This document shows, one piece after another, positions 8,853-16,422 of a stretch of 64,000 nucleotides of DNA. Each line of letters opens with the position of its first letter. Within the stretch, counting starts at the first letter, position 1. Under the pieces are notes generated by a model. It was not told the DNA's origin and searched no databases. It saw nothing but the letters and a program-made list of their open reading frames with translations. The position numbers and the translations under genes are program-made. Source of the stretch: RPQJ01 sp963707145 (GTDB lineage: Bacteria; Pseudomonadota; Gammaproteobacteria; Steroidobacterales; Steroidobacteraceae); contig CAVPOQ010000004.1 in the NCBI GenBank assembly GCA_963707145.1, positions 496,001 through 560,000 of the forward strand. The letters are read 5' to 3'.

Positions 8853-9418
8853 GCCTGAGCTTCCTGCCGAACCTGCTGTGCGTGCTGCGGATGCTGCTGG
8901 TCTACCCGATCGCGGCGTGGATCCTGCAGGGGCGGTACCCGGAGGTGATGGCGTTGTTTGCACTGGCGGCGCTCACCGATGCGCTCGATGGCTTCCTCGC
9001 CAAGCGTTTTTCCTGGACCAGCGAACTCGGCAAGATGCTCGATCCGCTCGCCGACAAGCTGCTGCTGGTCACGGTGTTCGTGTGCCTGAGCGTCGCGGGA
9101 CTGGTGCCGTGGTGGCTCGCGGCGGTGGTGTTCCTGCGCGACCTCGTGATCCTCTGCGGCGCGCTCGTGTACCGGCGATTGTTCGGCCCGCTGCATGGCG
9201 CGCCGACCGCGGCGAGCAAGCTCAACACCCTGTGCCAGATCGTCTTCAGTCTCGCCGTGGTCGCGACCGCTGCATACGGCTGGCCGGGCGCGCCCGCGCT
9301 CACCGCACTTGGCGCGCTCGCACTGCTCACCACGGTGGTGAGCGGCATCGACTACGTGCTCGCCTACGCGCGGCGCGCGGCACGGGTCGCGGCCGGGCGT
9401 GCCGCCGCCGCGGGCTGA
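8849..9418 (+). CDS. CDP-alcohol phosphatidyltransferase (PgsA-like)
   Basis: Integral membrane enzyme transferring a phosphatidyl group from CDP-diacylglycerol to an alcohol. The 189 residues hold four to five hydrophobic helices. The CDP-OH-P transferase signature is at about residues 38-64: D-A-L-D-G-F-L-A-K-R, then G-x3-D-x3-D in E-L-G-K-M-L-D-P-L-A-D-K. Lys replaces the usual Arg of D-G-x2-A-R. Gene size and sequence are closest to PgsA (phosphatidylglycerophosphate synthase), but such DUF2066/hda-linked paralogs need not be the main PgsA, so I give no symbol. Starts in an ATGA overlap with the DUF2066 gene; hda follows after 6 bases. Confidence 0.88.
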   Translation: MSLSFLPNLLCVLRMLLVYPIAAWILQGRYPEVMALFALAALTDALDGFLAKRFSWTSELGKMLDPLADKLLLVTVFVCLSVAGLVPWWLAAVVFLRDLVILCGALVYRRLFGPLHGAPTAASKLNTLCQIVFSLAVVATAAYGWPGAPALTALGALALLTTVVSGIDYVLAYARRAARVAAGRAAAAG

Positions 9419-9424
9419 GCCGCC

Positions 9425-10129
9425 GTGCAGCAGCTGCCGCTGGGCGTGCGGCTCGCCGAGACCGCCCGGTTCGACGGCTACGTCGCTGGTCCGAACCGCG
9501 AGGTGGTGGAGCGGCTCGCGGGTGCGTCGCCGCCGCGGTGGCTGTGGCTGTGGGGCCGGACCGGCACCGGCAAGTCCCACCTGCTGCAGGCAGCCTGCTC
9601 CGCGCTGGGCGAGCAGGGCGGGACCGCCGCCTACCTCGACCTCGAGACCGCCACGTCTCCCGGGCTGCTCGAGGGCTTCGAGGCGCTCGATCTCGTCTGC
9701 CTCGACGGGCTGGAGCGCGTCTCGGCCGACGTGGACTGGAACGCGGCCATCTTCCGGCTCTATGCGCTGATGCAGGACGGTCAGGCCGATCGGCCAGGAC
9801 GGCTGTACGTCGCAAGCACGGCGCCGCCGGCCTCGCTGCGCTTCAGGCTGCCGGACCTGCGCTCGCGGCTGCTCGCAGCGCCGGTCCACCAGCTGCTCGA
9901 ACTCGACGAGGGTGGCCGCATCGCGGCGCTCGAGCTGCGCGCGCGGCGCCGAGGCCTCGCGCTGCCGCGGGAATCCGCCACCTGGCTCGTCCACCGCATG
10001 CCGCGCGACATGCATTCCCTGTGCGCGGTGCTCGATCGCCTCGACCAGGCGGCACTGGTGGCGCAGCGCCGCCTGACCGTTCCCTTCCTGCGGCAGGTGC
10101 TCGACGGCCCGTCGGTCGACGCGACCTGA
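9425..10129 (+). CDS. hda: DnaA regulatory inactivator Hda
   Basis: AAA+ DnaA-like protein. With the sliding clamp, Hda stimulates hydrolysis of DnaA-bound ATP and prevents re-initiation of replication. The 234-residue protein starts at GTG 9425 with a clamp-binding-like N-terminus (Q-Q-L-P-L-G-V). It has Walker A GRTGTGKSH (about 42-50), a Walker B-like L-V-C-L-D-G, the sensor segment V-A-S-T-A-P-P and an arginine-finger region L-P-D-L-R-S-R-L. It has no DNA-binding domain IV, which separates Hda from DnaA. Last gene of the DUF2066 operon. Confidence 0.93.
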   Translation: MQQLPLGVRLAETARFDGYVAGPNREVVERLAGASPPRWLWLWGRTGTGKSHLLQAACSALGEQGGTAAYLDLETATSPGLLEGFEALDLVCLDGLERVSADVDWNAAIFRLYALMQDGQADRPGRLYVASTAPPASLRFRLPDLRSRLLAAPVHQLLELDEGGRIAALELRARRRGLALPRESATWLVHRMPRDMHSLCAVLDRLDQAALVAQRRLTVPFLRQVLDGPSVDAT

Positions 10130-10144
10130 CGGCCGCGCCGGGCG

Positions 10145-10502
10145 TCACGGGCGCGAGACGCGCAGGAAGTAACACGAGGCTCACGAACCACGCGAGGCTC
10201 GCGAACAGCACCGCGGCCGCCGCGCCGCGCACGGCCGGGTTGGCCACGACCTCGGTCAGTCCGTAGACGAAGTAGGGCGCGACGCAGAGCGTCGCCCAGG
10301 CGCAGGTGCGACGGTCGCTCCGCAGCAGGCCCGGCAGCGGCAGCAGCAGCGGCACGAGCAGCACGGCAGTCCACGCGACGTTGCCCGGTCGCGGCCCTGC
10401 GAGCGCGGCCGCCACGACACAGACGCCGAGCAGCAGCATCGCTCCGAGCGTGAGGCGCCGCGCGGTCCGCAGCCGGTCCGTGCGCATCGACGGCGCGTTC
10501 AC
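10145..10502 (-). CDS. DUF2069 membrane protein, frameshifted near its end
   Basis: Small inner-membrane protein with four predicted hydrophobic helices. The conserved W-A-T-L-C-V-A-P-Y-F-V-Y-G-L-T-E segment identifies DUF2069; the function is unknown. It begins at GTG 10502, overlapping the wrbA stop (GTGA), or at ATG 10487. The in-frame reading runs without stop deep into antisense of hda. A surplus A at about 10171-10172 explains this: without it the end reads Y-F-L-R-V-S-R-P followed by TGA at 10147-10145, giving 118 residues and a 15-base gap to the convergent hda. I treat the long reading as an artefact of that insertion. Confidence 0.75.
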
Positions 10503-11107
10503 GGCGCCCGGGTCCGTACCGCGACGGCGAGCTCGGCCACGCGCCGACCGAGCAGCTGCGCGAGCTCGCGCTCCTCCTCACTGAGTCGCGCCGGATCCGC
10601 TGCCCCGCGCGGCGCGAGGTGGCTCGCGCCATAGGGCGTGCCGCCGGTGCGGGTGCTGTTCAACGCCTCGGCCGTGAACGGCAGCCCCACGAGGTACATG
10701 CCGTGGTGCAGGAGCGGCAGCATCATGCTGAGCAGCGTGGATTCCTGTCCGCCGTGCATCGAGCCGGTGGAGGTGAAGACGGCCGCCGGCTTGCGGTCGA
10801 GGCTGCCGTTGAGCCACAGCGCGCTGGTGCCGTCGAGGAAGTGCTTGAGCGGCGCGGCCATGTTGCCGAAGCGCGTGGGGCTGCCGAGCACCAGGCCCGC
10901 GCAGCGGCGCAGATCGTCGTGGGTGGCGTAGGGCGGTCCCTCCGCGGGCACCGCGGGCGCGCTCGCCTCGCTCACCGTCGATACCGGCGGCACCGTGCGC
11001 AGCCGCGCGGTCGCGCCCGCGACCGACTCCACGCCGCGCGCCACCTGGCGGGCGAGTTCGGCGGTCGCACCGTGGCGCGAGTAGTAGAGCACCAGCACGT
11101 CGGTCAT
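10499..11107 (-). CDS. wrbA: WrbA-type NAD(P)H:quinone oxidoreductase
   Basis: Flavodoxin-fold FMN enzyme reducing quinones by two electrons. The 202-residue protein starts M-T-D-V-L-V-L-Y-Y-S-R-H-G-A-T. The FMN phosphate loop (S-R-H-G-A-T-A), G-S-P-T-R-F-G-N-M and T-G-S-M-H-G-G-Q-E-S-T are diagnostic of WrbA. ATG 11107 is chosen because the fold begins there; the frame is open further upstream. Coupled to the downstream DUF2069 gene by a 4-base overlap, a pairing common in gammaproteobacteria. Confidence 0.94.
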   Translation of the reverse strand: MTDVLVLYYSRHGATAELARQVARGVESVAGATARLRTVPPVSTVSEASAPAVPAEGPPYATHDDLRRCAGLVLGSPTRFGNMAAPLKHFLDGTSALWLNGSLDRKPAAVFTSTGSMHGGQESTLLSMMLPLLHHGMYLVGLPFTAEALNSTRTGGTPYGASHLAPRGAADPARLSEEERELAQLLGRRVAELAVAVRTRAP

Positions 11108-11243
11108 GCGTCGGTTTTCCCTGATTTCCAGCCGTCGTGCGAGGCGGCAGCGACGCGTCGGGTCGCCGCGGATTCTAGGGCCCGCAACCTTGACGGTACA
11201 GGGTGCAGTTGTTACGGTCGAACGGCCCTGCGGACCCGTTCCC

Positions 11244-11574
11244 ATGCCGTTCATGCGCCGATTCAAACTGCTGCTGCTGGCCACGCTCACGGCGACGGGC
11301 ATCGTCGCCGGCTGCGCCGGGGCGCCGCTGCAGGAAATGAGCGACGCGCGCCAGGCGATCCGCGCCGCGGAGCGGGCCGGCGCCGCGAGGCATGCGCCGG
11401 AGCCCCTGGCCGAGGCCAAGCAGCTGGTCGAGCAGGCCCGCTCCAGCATGCAGAAGCGCGAGTACCGCGAGGCGACGGGAGGAGGCCGAGCGCGCCCGCG
11501 AGCGGGCCGTGGAGGCACGCCGCATGGCCGAGGCCGCCGTCCGCGCCGCCCGCGGCGCCCTGAACGGCCCATGA
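11244..11574 (+). CDS. DUF4398 lipoprotein, frameshifted
   Basis: Small lipoprotein: a hydrophobic N-terminus and lipobox I-V-A-G-C (Cys about residue 24), then Ala/Arg/Glu-rich helical sequence (A-R-Q-A-I-R-A-A-E-R-A-G-A) typical of DUF4398. One surplus A at about 11475 shifts the frame after E-Y-R-E-A. Removing it gives R-E-E-A-E-R-A-R-E-R-A-V-E-A-R-R-M-A-E-A and a stop at 11572-11574, which overlaps the acylphosphatase start as ATGA (109 residues). The uncorrected frame would run on in the wrong frame through the next gene. Probably an outer-membrane-anchored helical protein; role unknown. Confidence 0.75.
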
Positions 11575-11858
11575 GCGACTGGATCGCCCGCCGCTGCCGG
11601 GTGTCGGGCCGCGTGCAGGGCGTCTTCTACCGTGCCAGCACGCGTGCACGCGCGCAGTCGCTCGGGCTCACGGGCCACGCGCGCAACCTGCCGGACGGCA
11701 GCGTCGAGGTGCTCGCCTGCGGCCCTCCGGCCGCGGTCGAGCTGCTGTGCGCGTGGCTGCGGGAGGGTCCGCCAGCCGCCACGGTGGCCTCGGTCGAGAT
11801 CGAGGAACTCGCGCCGGATGCGCTGCCGGGCCGGCCGGCCGGGTTCGGCACGTCCTGA
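11571..11858 (+). CDS. Acylphosphatase
   Basis: Hydrolyses acyl phosphates. The 95-residue protein has the acylphosphatase signature V-S-G-R-V-Q-G-V-F-Y-R with catalytic Arg21, and the second motif G-H-A-R-N-L-P-D-G-S-V-E-V with catalytic Asn39. Starts in an ATGA overlap with the preceding lipoprotein gene and is convergent with the transglycosylase gene, only 6 bases away. Confidence 0.95.
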   Translation: MSDWIARRCRVSGRVQGVFYRASTRARAQSLGLTGHARNLPDGSVEVLACGPPAAVELLCAWLREGPPAATVASVEIEELAPDALPGRPAGFGTS

Positions 11859-11864
11859 CGGCGA

Positions 11865-12437
11865 CTACTGGTCGTAGCGCCAGCGCGCCAGCAGGCGATC
11901 GATGACGAGGTCGGAGTACGTGGGGCGTCCGAGGCTGCCGTTGTAGCGCTGCAGGGCGCGCTGGTAGTTGCCGCGTTCCTTGCGCAGGTAGTAGCCGAGG
12001 ATGGTCGTGCCCATGCGCACGTTGTCCGGGATGCTCACCAGCTGGTCGTTGCTCATGCCGAGCTCGCGCGGCCAGAAGGGCATCACCTGCATCAGCCCGA
12101 CGGCACCCGCCGACGACACGGCGTAGCGATTGAATCGGCTCTCGACGTCCATCACCGCGAGCACCAGCTCCGGGGGCACGTCCACGCGCCTCGCCTCGCA
12201 GTGCACGTGGTGCAGGATCTGCGCGCGTTCCCGCTCGCTGCCCACGTAGCGCTGCAGGCGCGGCTCCATGTAGGCGAACCAGACCGCCCGCTCGTAGCGG
12301 TCGGCGAAGCAGTCGGTGGGCTCGAGCACCTCGGCGAGCACGCCACGCAGCTCCGGGTCCATCTGCCGGTCGGCGCGGGCCGCCGCGACCGGCAGGGCCG
12401 CGAGCAGCAGCAAAGCGGAAAGCGCCGCGTGTCGCAT
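11865..12437 (-). CDS. Lytic transglycosylase (SLT family), exported
   Basis: Peptidoglycan-cleaving enzyme. The 190-residue protein has a signal sequence (about 1-20) and an SLT/goose-lysozyme-like domain from about residue 85. The catalytic Glu is E99 in M-D-V-E-S-R-F-N-R-Y-A-V-S-S-A-G-A-V-G, followed by L-M-Q-V-M-P and the C-terminal L-x-R-Y-N-G-S. The segment before the domain contains Cys43 and Cys80, a possible disulfide. Only 8 bases separate it from the upstream proS; a proS-transglycosylase neighbourhood recurs in gammaproteobacteria. Confidence 0.9.
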   Translation of the reverse strand: MRHAALSALLLLAALPVAAARADRQMDPELRGVLAEVLEPTDCFADRYERAVWFAYMEPRLQRYVGSERERAQILHHVHCEARRVDVPPELVLAVMDVESRFNRYAVSSAGAVGLMQVMPFWPRELGMSNDQLVSIPDNVRMGTTILGYYLRKERGNYQRALQRYNGSLGRPTYSDLVIDRLLARWRYDQ

Positions 12438-12445
12438 GCCGCCGC

Positions 12446-14161
12446 TCAGGCGCCCCCGCGGCCCAGCTCGCGCAGGAACCGCGCGACGGAATCGACCGGC
12501 ACCTCGGCGTTCGCGCCGCCGGTGCGCGCCTTGTACTCGACCACGCCGCGCTCGAGTCCCTTGTCGCCGACCACGATCCGGTGCGGGATGCCGAGCAACT
12601 CGTCGTCGGCGAACTTGACGCCCGGCCGTGCGTCGCGGTCGTCGAAGAGCACCTCGACGCCGGCGGCCTCGAGCTCGGCGTACAGGCGCTCGGCGACCTC
12701 GCGGACGCGCTCGGATTTCTGCAGGTTGATCGGGATCAGCGACACGTGGAACGGGGCGATGGGCTCTGGCCAGGCGATGCCGCGCTCATCGTGATTCTGT
12801 TCGATCGCCGCCGCCACGACGCGCGTCACACCGATGCCATAGCAGCCCATGAACATGGTCACGGCCTGGCCCTGCTCGTCGAGCACCGTGGCGTTCATGG
12901 CCTGGCTGTACTTGCGTCCGAGCTGGAAGATGTGACCGACCTCGATGCCGCGGGCGATGCCGAGGGTGCCGCGGCCCGAGGGGCTCGGGTCGCCCGGTAC
13001 CACGTTGCGCAGGTCCACGACCTCGGGATCGGGCAGGTCGCGCCCCCAGTTCACGCCGGTGAGATGCACGTCCCGGCGGTTGGCGCCGCAGACGAAATCC
13101 GACGCCTGCGCAGCGGCGCGGTCGGCGTAGAGCCTGAGCCCGAGGCCCACCGGGCCGAGGAACCCCGGCTCGCAGCCGCTCGCCGCGCGTACCTGCTCGG
13201 GCGTCGCCATCTTCAGCGGTGCGAGCACGCCCGGCAGCTTCTGCGCCTTGACCGCATTCAGCTCGTGGTCGCCCCGCACGACCAGCGCCACCACGTCGCC
13301 GTCGGTGCCCTCGACCAGCAGCGTCTTGACGCACTGCGCCGCCTCGACCTTGAGGAACGTGGACAGCTCGGCGATGGTGCGCACGCCGGGCGTGGCCACC
13401 TCGGCCAGCGCCGCACCCGCGGCCGCGCGCGCCACGGACGGCGCGAGCGCCTCGGCCATCTCGAGATTGGCCGCGTAGTCGTCGGCGTCGGAGAAGGCGA
13501 TCGCGTCTTCGCCGGAGTCGGCGAGCACGTGGAATTCCTGCGAGGCATTGCCGCCGATGCTGCCGGTGTCGGCGCGCACGGCCCGGAAGCGCAGGTTCAT
13601 GCGCGAGAAGATGCGCGTGTAGGCCTCGAACATGGCCTGGTAGCCCTGCTCGAGGGAGGCCTCGTCGAGGTGGAAGGAGTAGGCGTCCTTCATGGTGAAC
13701 TCGCGCGCGCGCATCACGCCGAAGCGCGGGCGGATCTCGTCGCGGAACTTGGTCTGGATCTGGTAGAAGTTCACGGGCAGCTGGCGGTAGCTCTTCAGTT
13801 CCCGGCGCGCGATGTCGGTGATCACTTCCTCGTGCGTCGGGCCGTAGCAGAACGGCCGCTCGTTGCGGTCTTTCATGCGCAGCAGTTCCGGGCCGAACTG
13901 TTCCCAGCGCCCGGACTCCTGCCACAGCTCCGCGGGCTGCACCGTGGGCATCAGCAGCTCGATCGCGCCGGCGCGGTTCATCTCCTCGCGGACGATGTTC
14001 TCGACCTTGCGCAGCACGCGCAGGCCGATCGGCAGCCAGGTGTAGAGGCCCGCGGCGAGGCGGCGGATGAGGCCCGCGCGCAGCATGAGCTGGTGGCTCA
14101 CGATCTCGGCGTCGGCCGGCACGTCGCGCAGGGTATTGATGGGATAGCGGGAAAGTCGCAT
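12446..14161 (-). CDS. proS: Prolyl-tRNA synthetase
   Basis: Class II aminoacyl-tRNA synthetase charging tRNA-Pro. The 571-residue length fits the bacterial-type ProS with the YbaK-like editing insert between motifs 2 and 3. Motif 2 is in F-R-D-E-I-R-P-R-F-G-V-M-R; the insert spans roughly residues 225-400; motif 3 is G-C-Y-G-I-G-V-T-R. The anticodon-binding domain is C-terminal. ATG 14161 (M-R-L-S-R-Y-P-I-N-T-L) matches the usual N-terminus; the open frame further upstream is antisense to pssA and not coding. Confidence 0.97.
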   Translation of the reverse strand: MRLSRYPINTLRDVPADAEIVSHQLMLRAGLIRRLAAGLYTWLPIGLRVLRKVENIVREEMNRAGAIELLMPTVQPAELWQESGRWEQFGPELLRMKDRNERPFCYGPTHEEVITDIARRELKSYRQLPVNFYQIQTKFRDEIRPRFGVMRAREFTMKDAYSFHLDEASLEQGYQAMFEAYTRIFSRMNLRFRAVRADTGSIGGNASQEFHVLADSGEDAIAFSDADDYAANLEMAEALAPSVARAAAGAALAEVATPGVRTIAELSTFLKVEAAQCVKTLLVEGTDGDVVALVVRGDHELNAVKAQKLPGVLAPLKMATPEQVRAASGCEPGFLGPVGLGLRLYADRAAAQASDFVCGANRRDVHLTGVNWGRDLPDPEVVDLRNVVPGDPSPSGRGTLGIARGIEVGHIFQLGRKYSQAMNATVLDEQGQAVTMFMGCYGIGVTRVVAAAIEQNHDERGIAWPEPIAPFHVSLIPINLQKSERVREVAERLYAELEAAGVEVLFDDRDARPGVKFADDELLGIPHRIVVGDKGLERGVVEYKARTGGANAEVPVDSVARFLRELGRGGA

Positions 14162-14293
14162 CGGGTCGCCACGGGCCGGGGAGGGGCGCCCATGGTAGCA
14201 AAGGGCCTCGCGCCGCCCCGCCGGCCTGCGTTGTGCCCGGAGCGCGCCGGACCTACGATGGCGGTCTCTGCGGCGTCCGGGGAATGTGTGCCC

Positions 14294-15103
14294 ATGTCGA
14301 ACGATCCTTCCGCTTCGCCGGATGCCGCCCGGCTGCCGCGGCGCAGCCGCGGCATCTACCTGCTGCCGAACCTGTTCACAACGGCGGTGCTGTTCTCGGG
14401 CTTCTACGCGATCGTCGCAGCGACCGACGGCAATTTCGACCGCGCCGGCATCGCGATCTTCATCGCCATGGTCTGCGACGGCCTCGACGGCCGCATCGCC
14501 CGCTGGACCAACACCCAGAGCGACTTCGGCAAGGAGTACGACAGCCTCTCGGACATGGTCGCCTTCGGCCTCGCGCCGGCCGTGGTGGCCTACCAGTGGG
14601 GCGTGGCGCGGATCGCCGAGTACGGCTCGCTGTGGGGACGGATCGGCTGGCTCGCGACCTTTTTCTACGCGGCCTGTGCGGCGTTCCGCCTGGCGCGCTT
14701 CAACACCCGCACGGCCGTGGCCGACAAGCGCTTTTTCGAGGGTCTGCCGAGCCCGTCCGGGGCGGCGCTGCTCGCGGGGTTCGTCTGGATGCTGAACGAC
14801 CTGCAGCGCGAGGGGCTGCGCGCGCTGATCCTCGCCTTTGCCGTGGCGATCCTTGCCGGTGGTCTGATGGTGAGCCGCTTTCCCTATCTGAGCGGCAAGG
14901 ACTTCAACCTCAACCGCCGCATCCCGTTTGCGATGCTGCTGCTGGTGCCGCTCGGCTTCGTGGTCGTCGGCTCGAGCCCGCCCGAGATGCTCTTCGGCCT
15001 GTTCGCACTGTACGCACTCTCCGGGCCCGTGCTGTGGGCGTGGCGGCGCCTCACGCGCGGCCGCCGCGCGGCGCGGGCCGCTGGCCGACGACCGCCGGAT
15101 TGA
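14294..15103 (+). CDS. pssA: CDP-diacylglycerol-serine O-phosphatidyltransferase
   Basis: Membrane enzyme making phosphatidylserine, precursor of phosphatidylethanolamine. The 269-residue protein starts at ATG 14294. It has the CDP-OH-P motif D-G-L-D-G-R-I-A-R with G-x3-D-x3-D in F-G-K-E-Y-D-S-L-S-D, and about eight hydrophobic segments. The P-N-L-F-T-T start of the fold and F-P-Y-L-S-G-K-D are typical of the subclass II (Bacillus-like, multi-spanning) PssA rather than the soluble E. coli type. Followed after 13 bases by the uracil-DNA glycosylase gene. Confidence 0.93.
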   Translation: MSNDPSASPDAARLPRRSRGIYLLPNLFTTAVLFSGFYAIVAATDGNFDRAGIAIFIAMVCDGLDGRIARWTNTQSDFGKEYDSLSDMVAFGLAPAVVAYQWGVARIAEYGSLWGRIGWLATFFYAACAAFRLARFNTRTAVADKRFFEGLPSPSGAALLAGFVWMLNDLQREGLRALILAFAVAILAGGLMVSRFPYLSGKDFNLNRRIPFAMLLLVPLGFVVVGSSPPEMLFGLFALYALSGPVLWAWRRLTRGRRAARAAGRRPPD

Positions 15104-15116
15104 GACCGGGCGAGCC

Positions 15117-15866
15117 ATGACCGACGCCCGCCGCCGCGCGTTGCTCGAGGCGATTGGAGTCGACGTGTACGTGCGGCGTTCGCTGCCGCGCCGTGCGTCC
15201 GCGTCCTCGGGCGCCCCCGATGGCGGTCTCCTGCCGAAGGTGTCGCCGGCGCCGCTGGCTGCGGCCGTCGCGGGCGCCGAAGCAGGCCTCGACTGGGAGG
15301 CCCTGCGCGCGATGGTCTCGGCGTGTACCCGCTGCGGGCTCAGCGCGACCCGCACCCAGACCGTGTTCGGCACCGGGGACCCGCGGGCACGCTGGATGTT
15401 CATCGGCGAGGCGCCCGGCGCGGACGAGGACCGCCAGGGCGAGCCGTTCGTCGGACGCGCGGGCCAGCTGCTCACCGCGATGATCCGGGCGCTCGGCCTG
15501 CGACGCGAGGACGTCTACATCGCGAACGTGCTCAAGTGCCGCCCGCCGGGCAACCGCGACCCGCGGCCCGAGGAGGCCGCCCATTGCCGCGGCTACCTCG
15601 AGCGGCAGATCGAGCTGGTCTCCCCCGCGATCGTGGTCGCGGTCGGTCGCATCGCGGCGCAGAACCTGCTCGCGACCGATGCGGCGCTGGCGCGCCTGCG
15701 CGGCAAGGTCCACGCGCTGGGCCCGGGCGGCTGGCCGCTGGTCGTCACGTACCACCCCGCCTACCTGCTGCGCAGCCCCGGCGAGAAGCGCAAGGCCTGG
15801 CAGGACCTGCTGTTCGCGCGGCGCGTGCTCCAGCGCGTCGAGGCCGGCGAGTCCGTGCTGCCGTGA
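15117..15866 (+). CDS. Uracil-DNA glycosylase, Fe-S (family 4-like)
   Basis: DNA repair enzyme excising uracil. The 249-residue protein has about 60 poorly conserved N-terminal residues, then a family 4/5-type domain. Visible are the C-T-R-C pair, the catalytic loop G-E-A-P-G-A-D-E-D, F-V-G-R-A-G-Q-L-L, and Cys in L-K-C-R-P-P-G-N-R followed 15 residues later by another Cys (the four cluster ligands). The leucine-loop motif T-Y-H-P-A-Y-L-L-R is near the end. Similar proteins are often annotated as DNA polymerase-related. The stop overlaps the rimI GTG start. Confidence 0.92.
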   Translation: MTDARRRALLEAIGVDVYVRRSLPRRASASSGAPDGGLLPKVSPAPLAAAVAGAEAGLDWEALRAMVSACTRCGLSATRTQTVFGTGDPRARWMFIGEAPGADEDRQGEPFVGRAGQLLTAMIRALGLRREDVYIANVLKCRPPGNRDPRPEEAAHCRGYLERQIELVSPAIVVAVGRIAAQNLLATDAALARLRGKVHALGPGGWPLVVTYHPAYLLRSPGEKRKAWQDLLFARRVLQRVEAGESVLP

Positions 15867-16372
15867 GCGCCGAGCCGGAGGTCCGCGCCGGGCCGTCGGC
15901 GCGCATGCTGCGCGTGCGCGCCATGACCCCGCTCGACGTCCCGGCGGTCGGGGCGGTCGAGCGCGCCGCCTACCCGTTTCCGTGGACCGACGGCATCTTC
16001 CGCGACTGCCTGCGCGTGGGCTACCTGTGCCGGGTCGCCGAGGTCGACGGCGACATCGCGGGATACGGCATCCTCGCGATGGGAGCGGGCGAGGCGCACC
16101 TGCTGAACCTCTGCGTACGCGCCGACCTGCGCGGCCTCGGCGTCGGCCGGCGCATGCTGCAGCTGCTGATGGAACGCGCGCGCCAGTCGGGCACGGAAGC
16201 CGTGTTCCTCGAGGTGCGGCCCTCCAATCCGGTGGCCATCGCGCTGTATCGGTCGGCGGGCTTCGTGGAGGTCGGCCGTCGCAAGGGCTATTACCAGGCC
16301 GCAGACGGGCGCGAGGACGCGCTGGTGCTGAAGCTGGAGCTCACGCCCGACCGGGGCGGGCAACCAGCCTGA
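15863..16372 (+). CDS. rimI: Ribosomal protein S18-alanine N-acetyltransferase
   Basis: GNAT-family acetyltransferase acetylating the N-terminal Ala of ribosomal protein S18. The 169 residues contain R-A-M-T-P-L-D-V near the fold start, F-P-W-T, L-L-N-L-C-V, and the acetyl-CoA loop R-G-L-G-V-G-R-R. L-E-V-R-P-S-N-x-x-A-I-x-L-Y and the C-terminal R-R-K-G-Y-Y follow; these last two are RimI-specific. Starts at GTG in a 4-base overlap with the glycosylase gene; this UDG-rimI pairing is conserved in many gammaproteobacteria. Confidence 0.93.
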   Translation: MSAEPEVRAGPSARMLRVRAMTPLDVPAVGAVERAAYPFPWTDGIFRDCLRVGYLCRVAEVDGDIAGYGILAMGAGEAHLLNLCVRADLRGLGVGRRMLQLLMERARQSGTEAVFLEVRPSNPVAIALYRSAGFVEVGRRKGYYQAADGREDALVLKLELTPDRGGQPA

Positions 16373-16382
16373 GGCGGCCTGA

Positions 16383-16388
16383 TAGAAT
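16383..16388 (+). promoter_or_regulatory. Candidate -10 box of prfC
   Basis: TAGAAT in an otherwise GC-rich gap (G-A-T-A-G-A-A-T-C-G) lies 35 bases upstream of the prfC ATG. No convincing -35 is seen at 16-18 bases, so this is only a candidate. Confidence 0.3.
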
Positions 16389-16422
16389 CGCGGCCCCGTT
16401 CGCGACCAACCGATCCCGACCG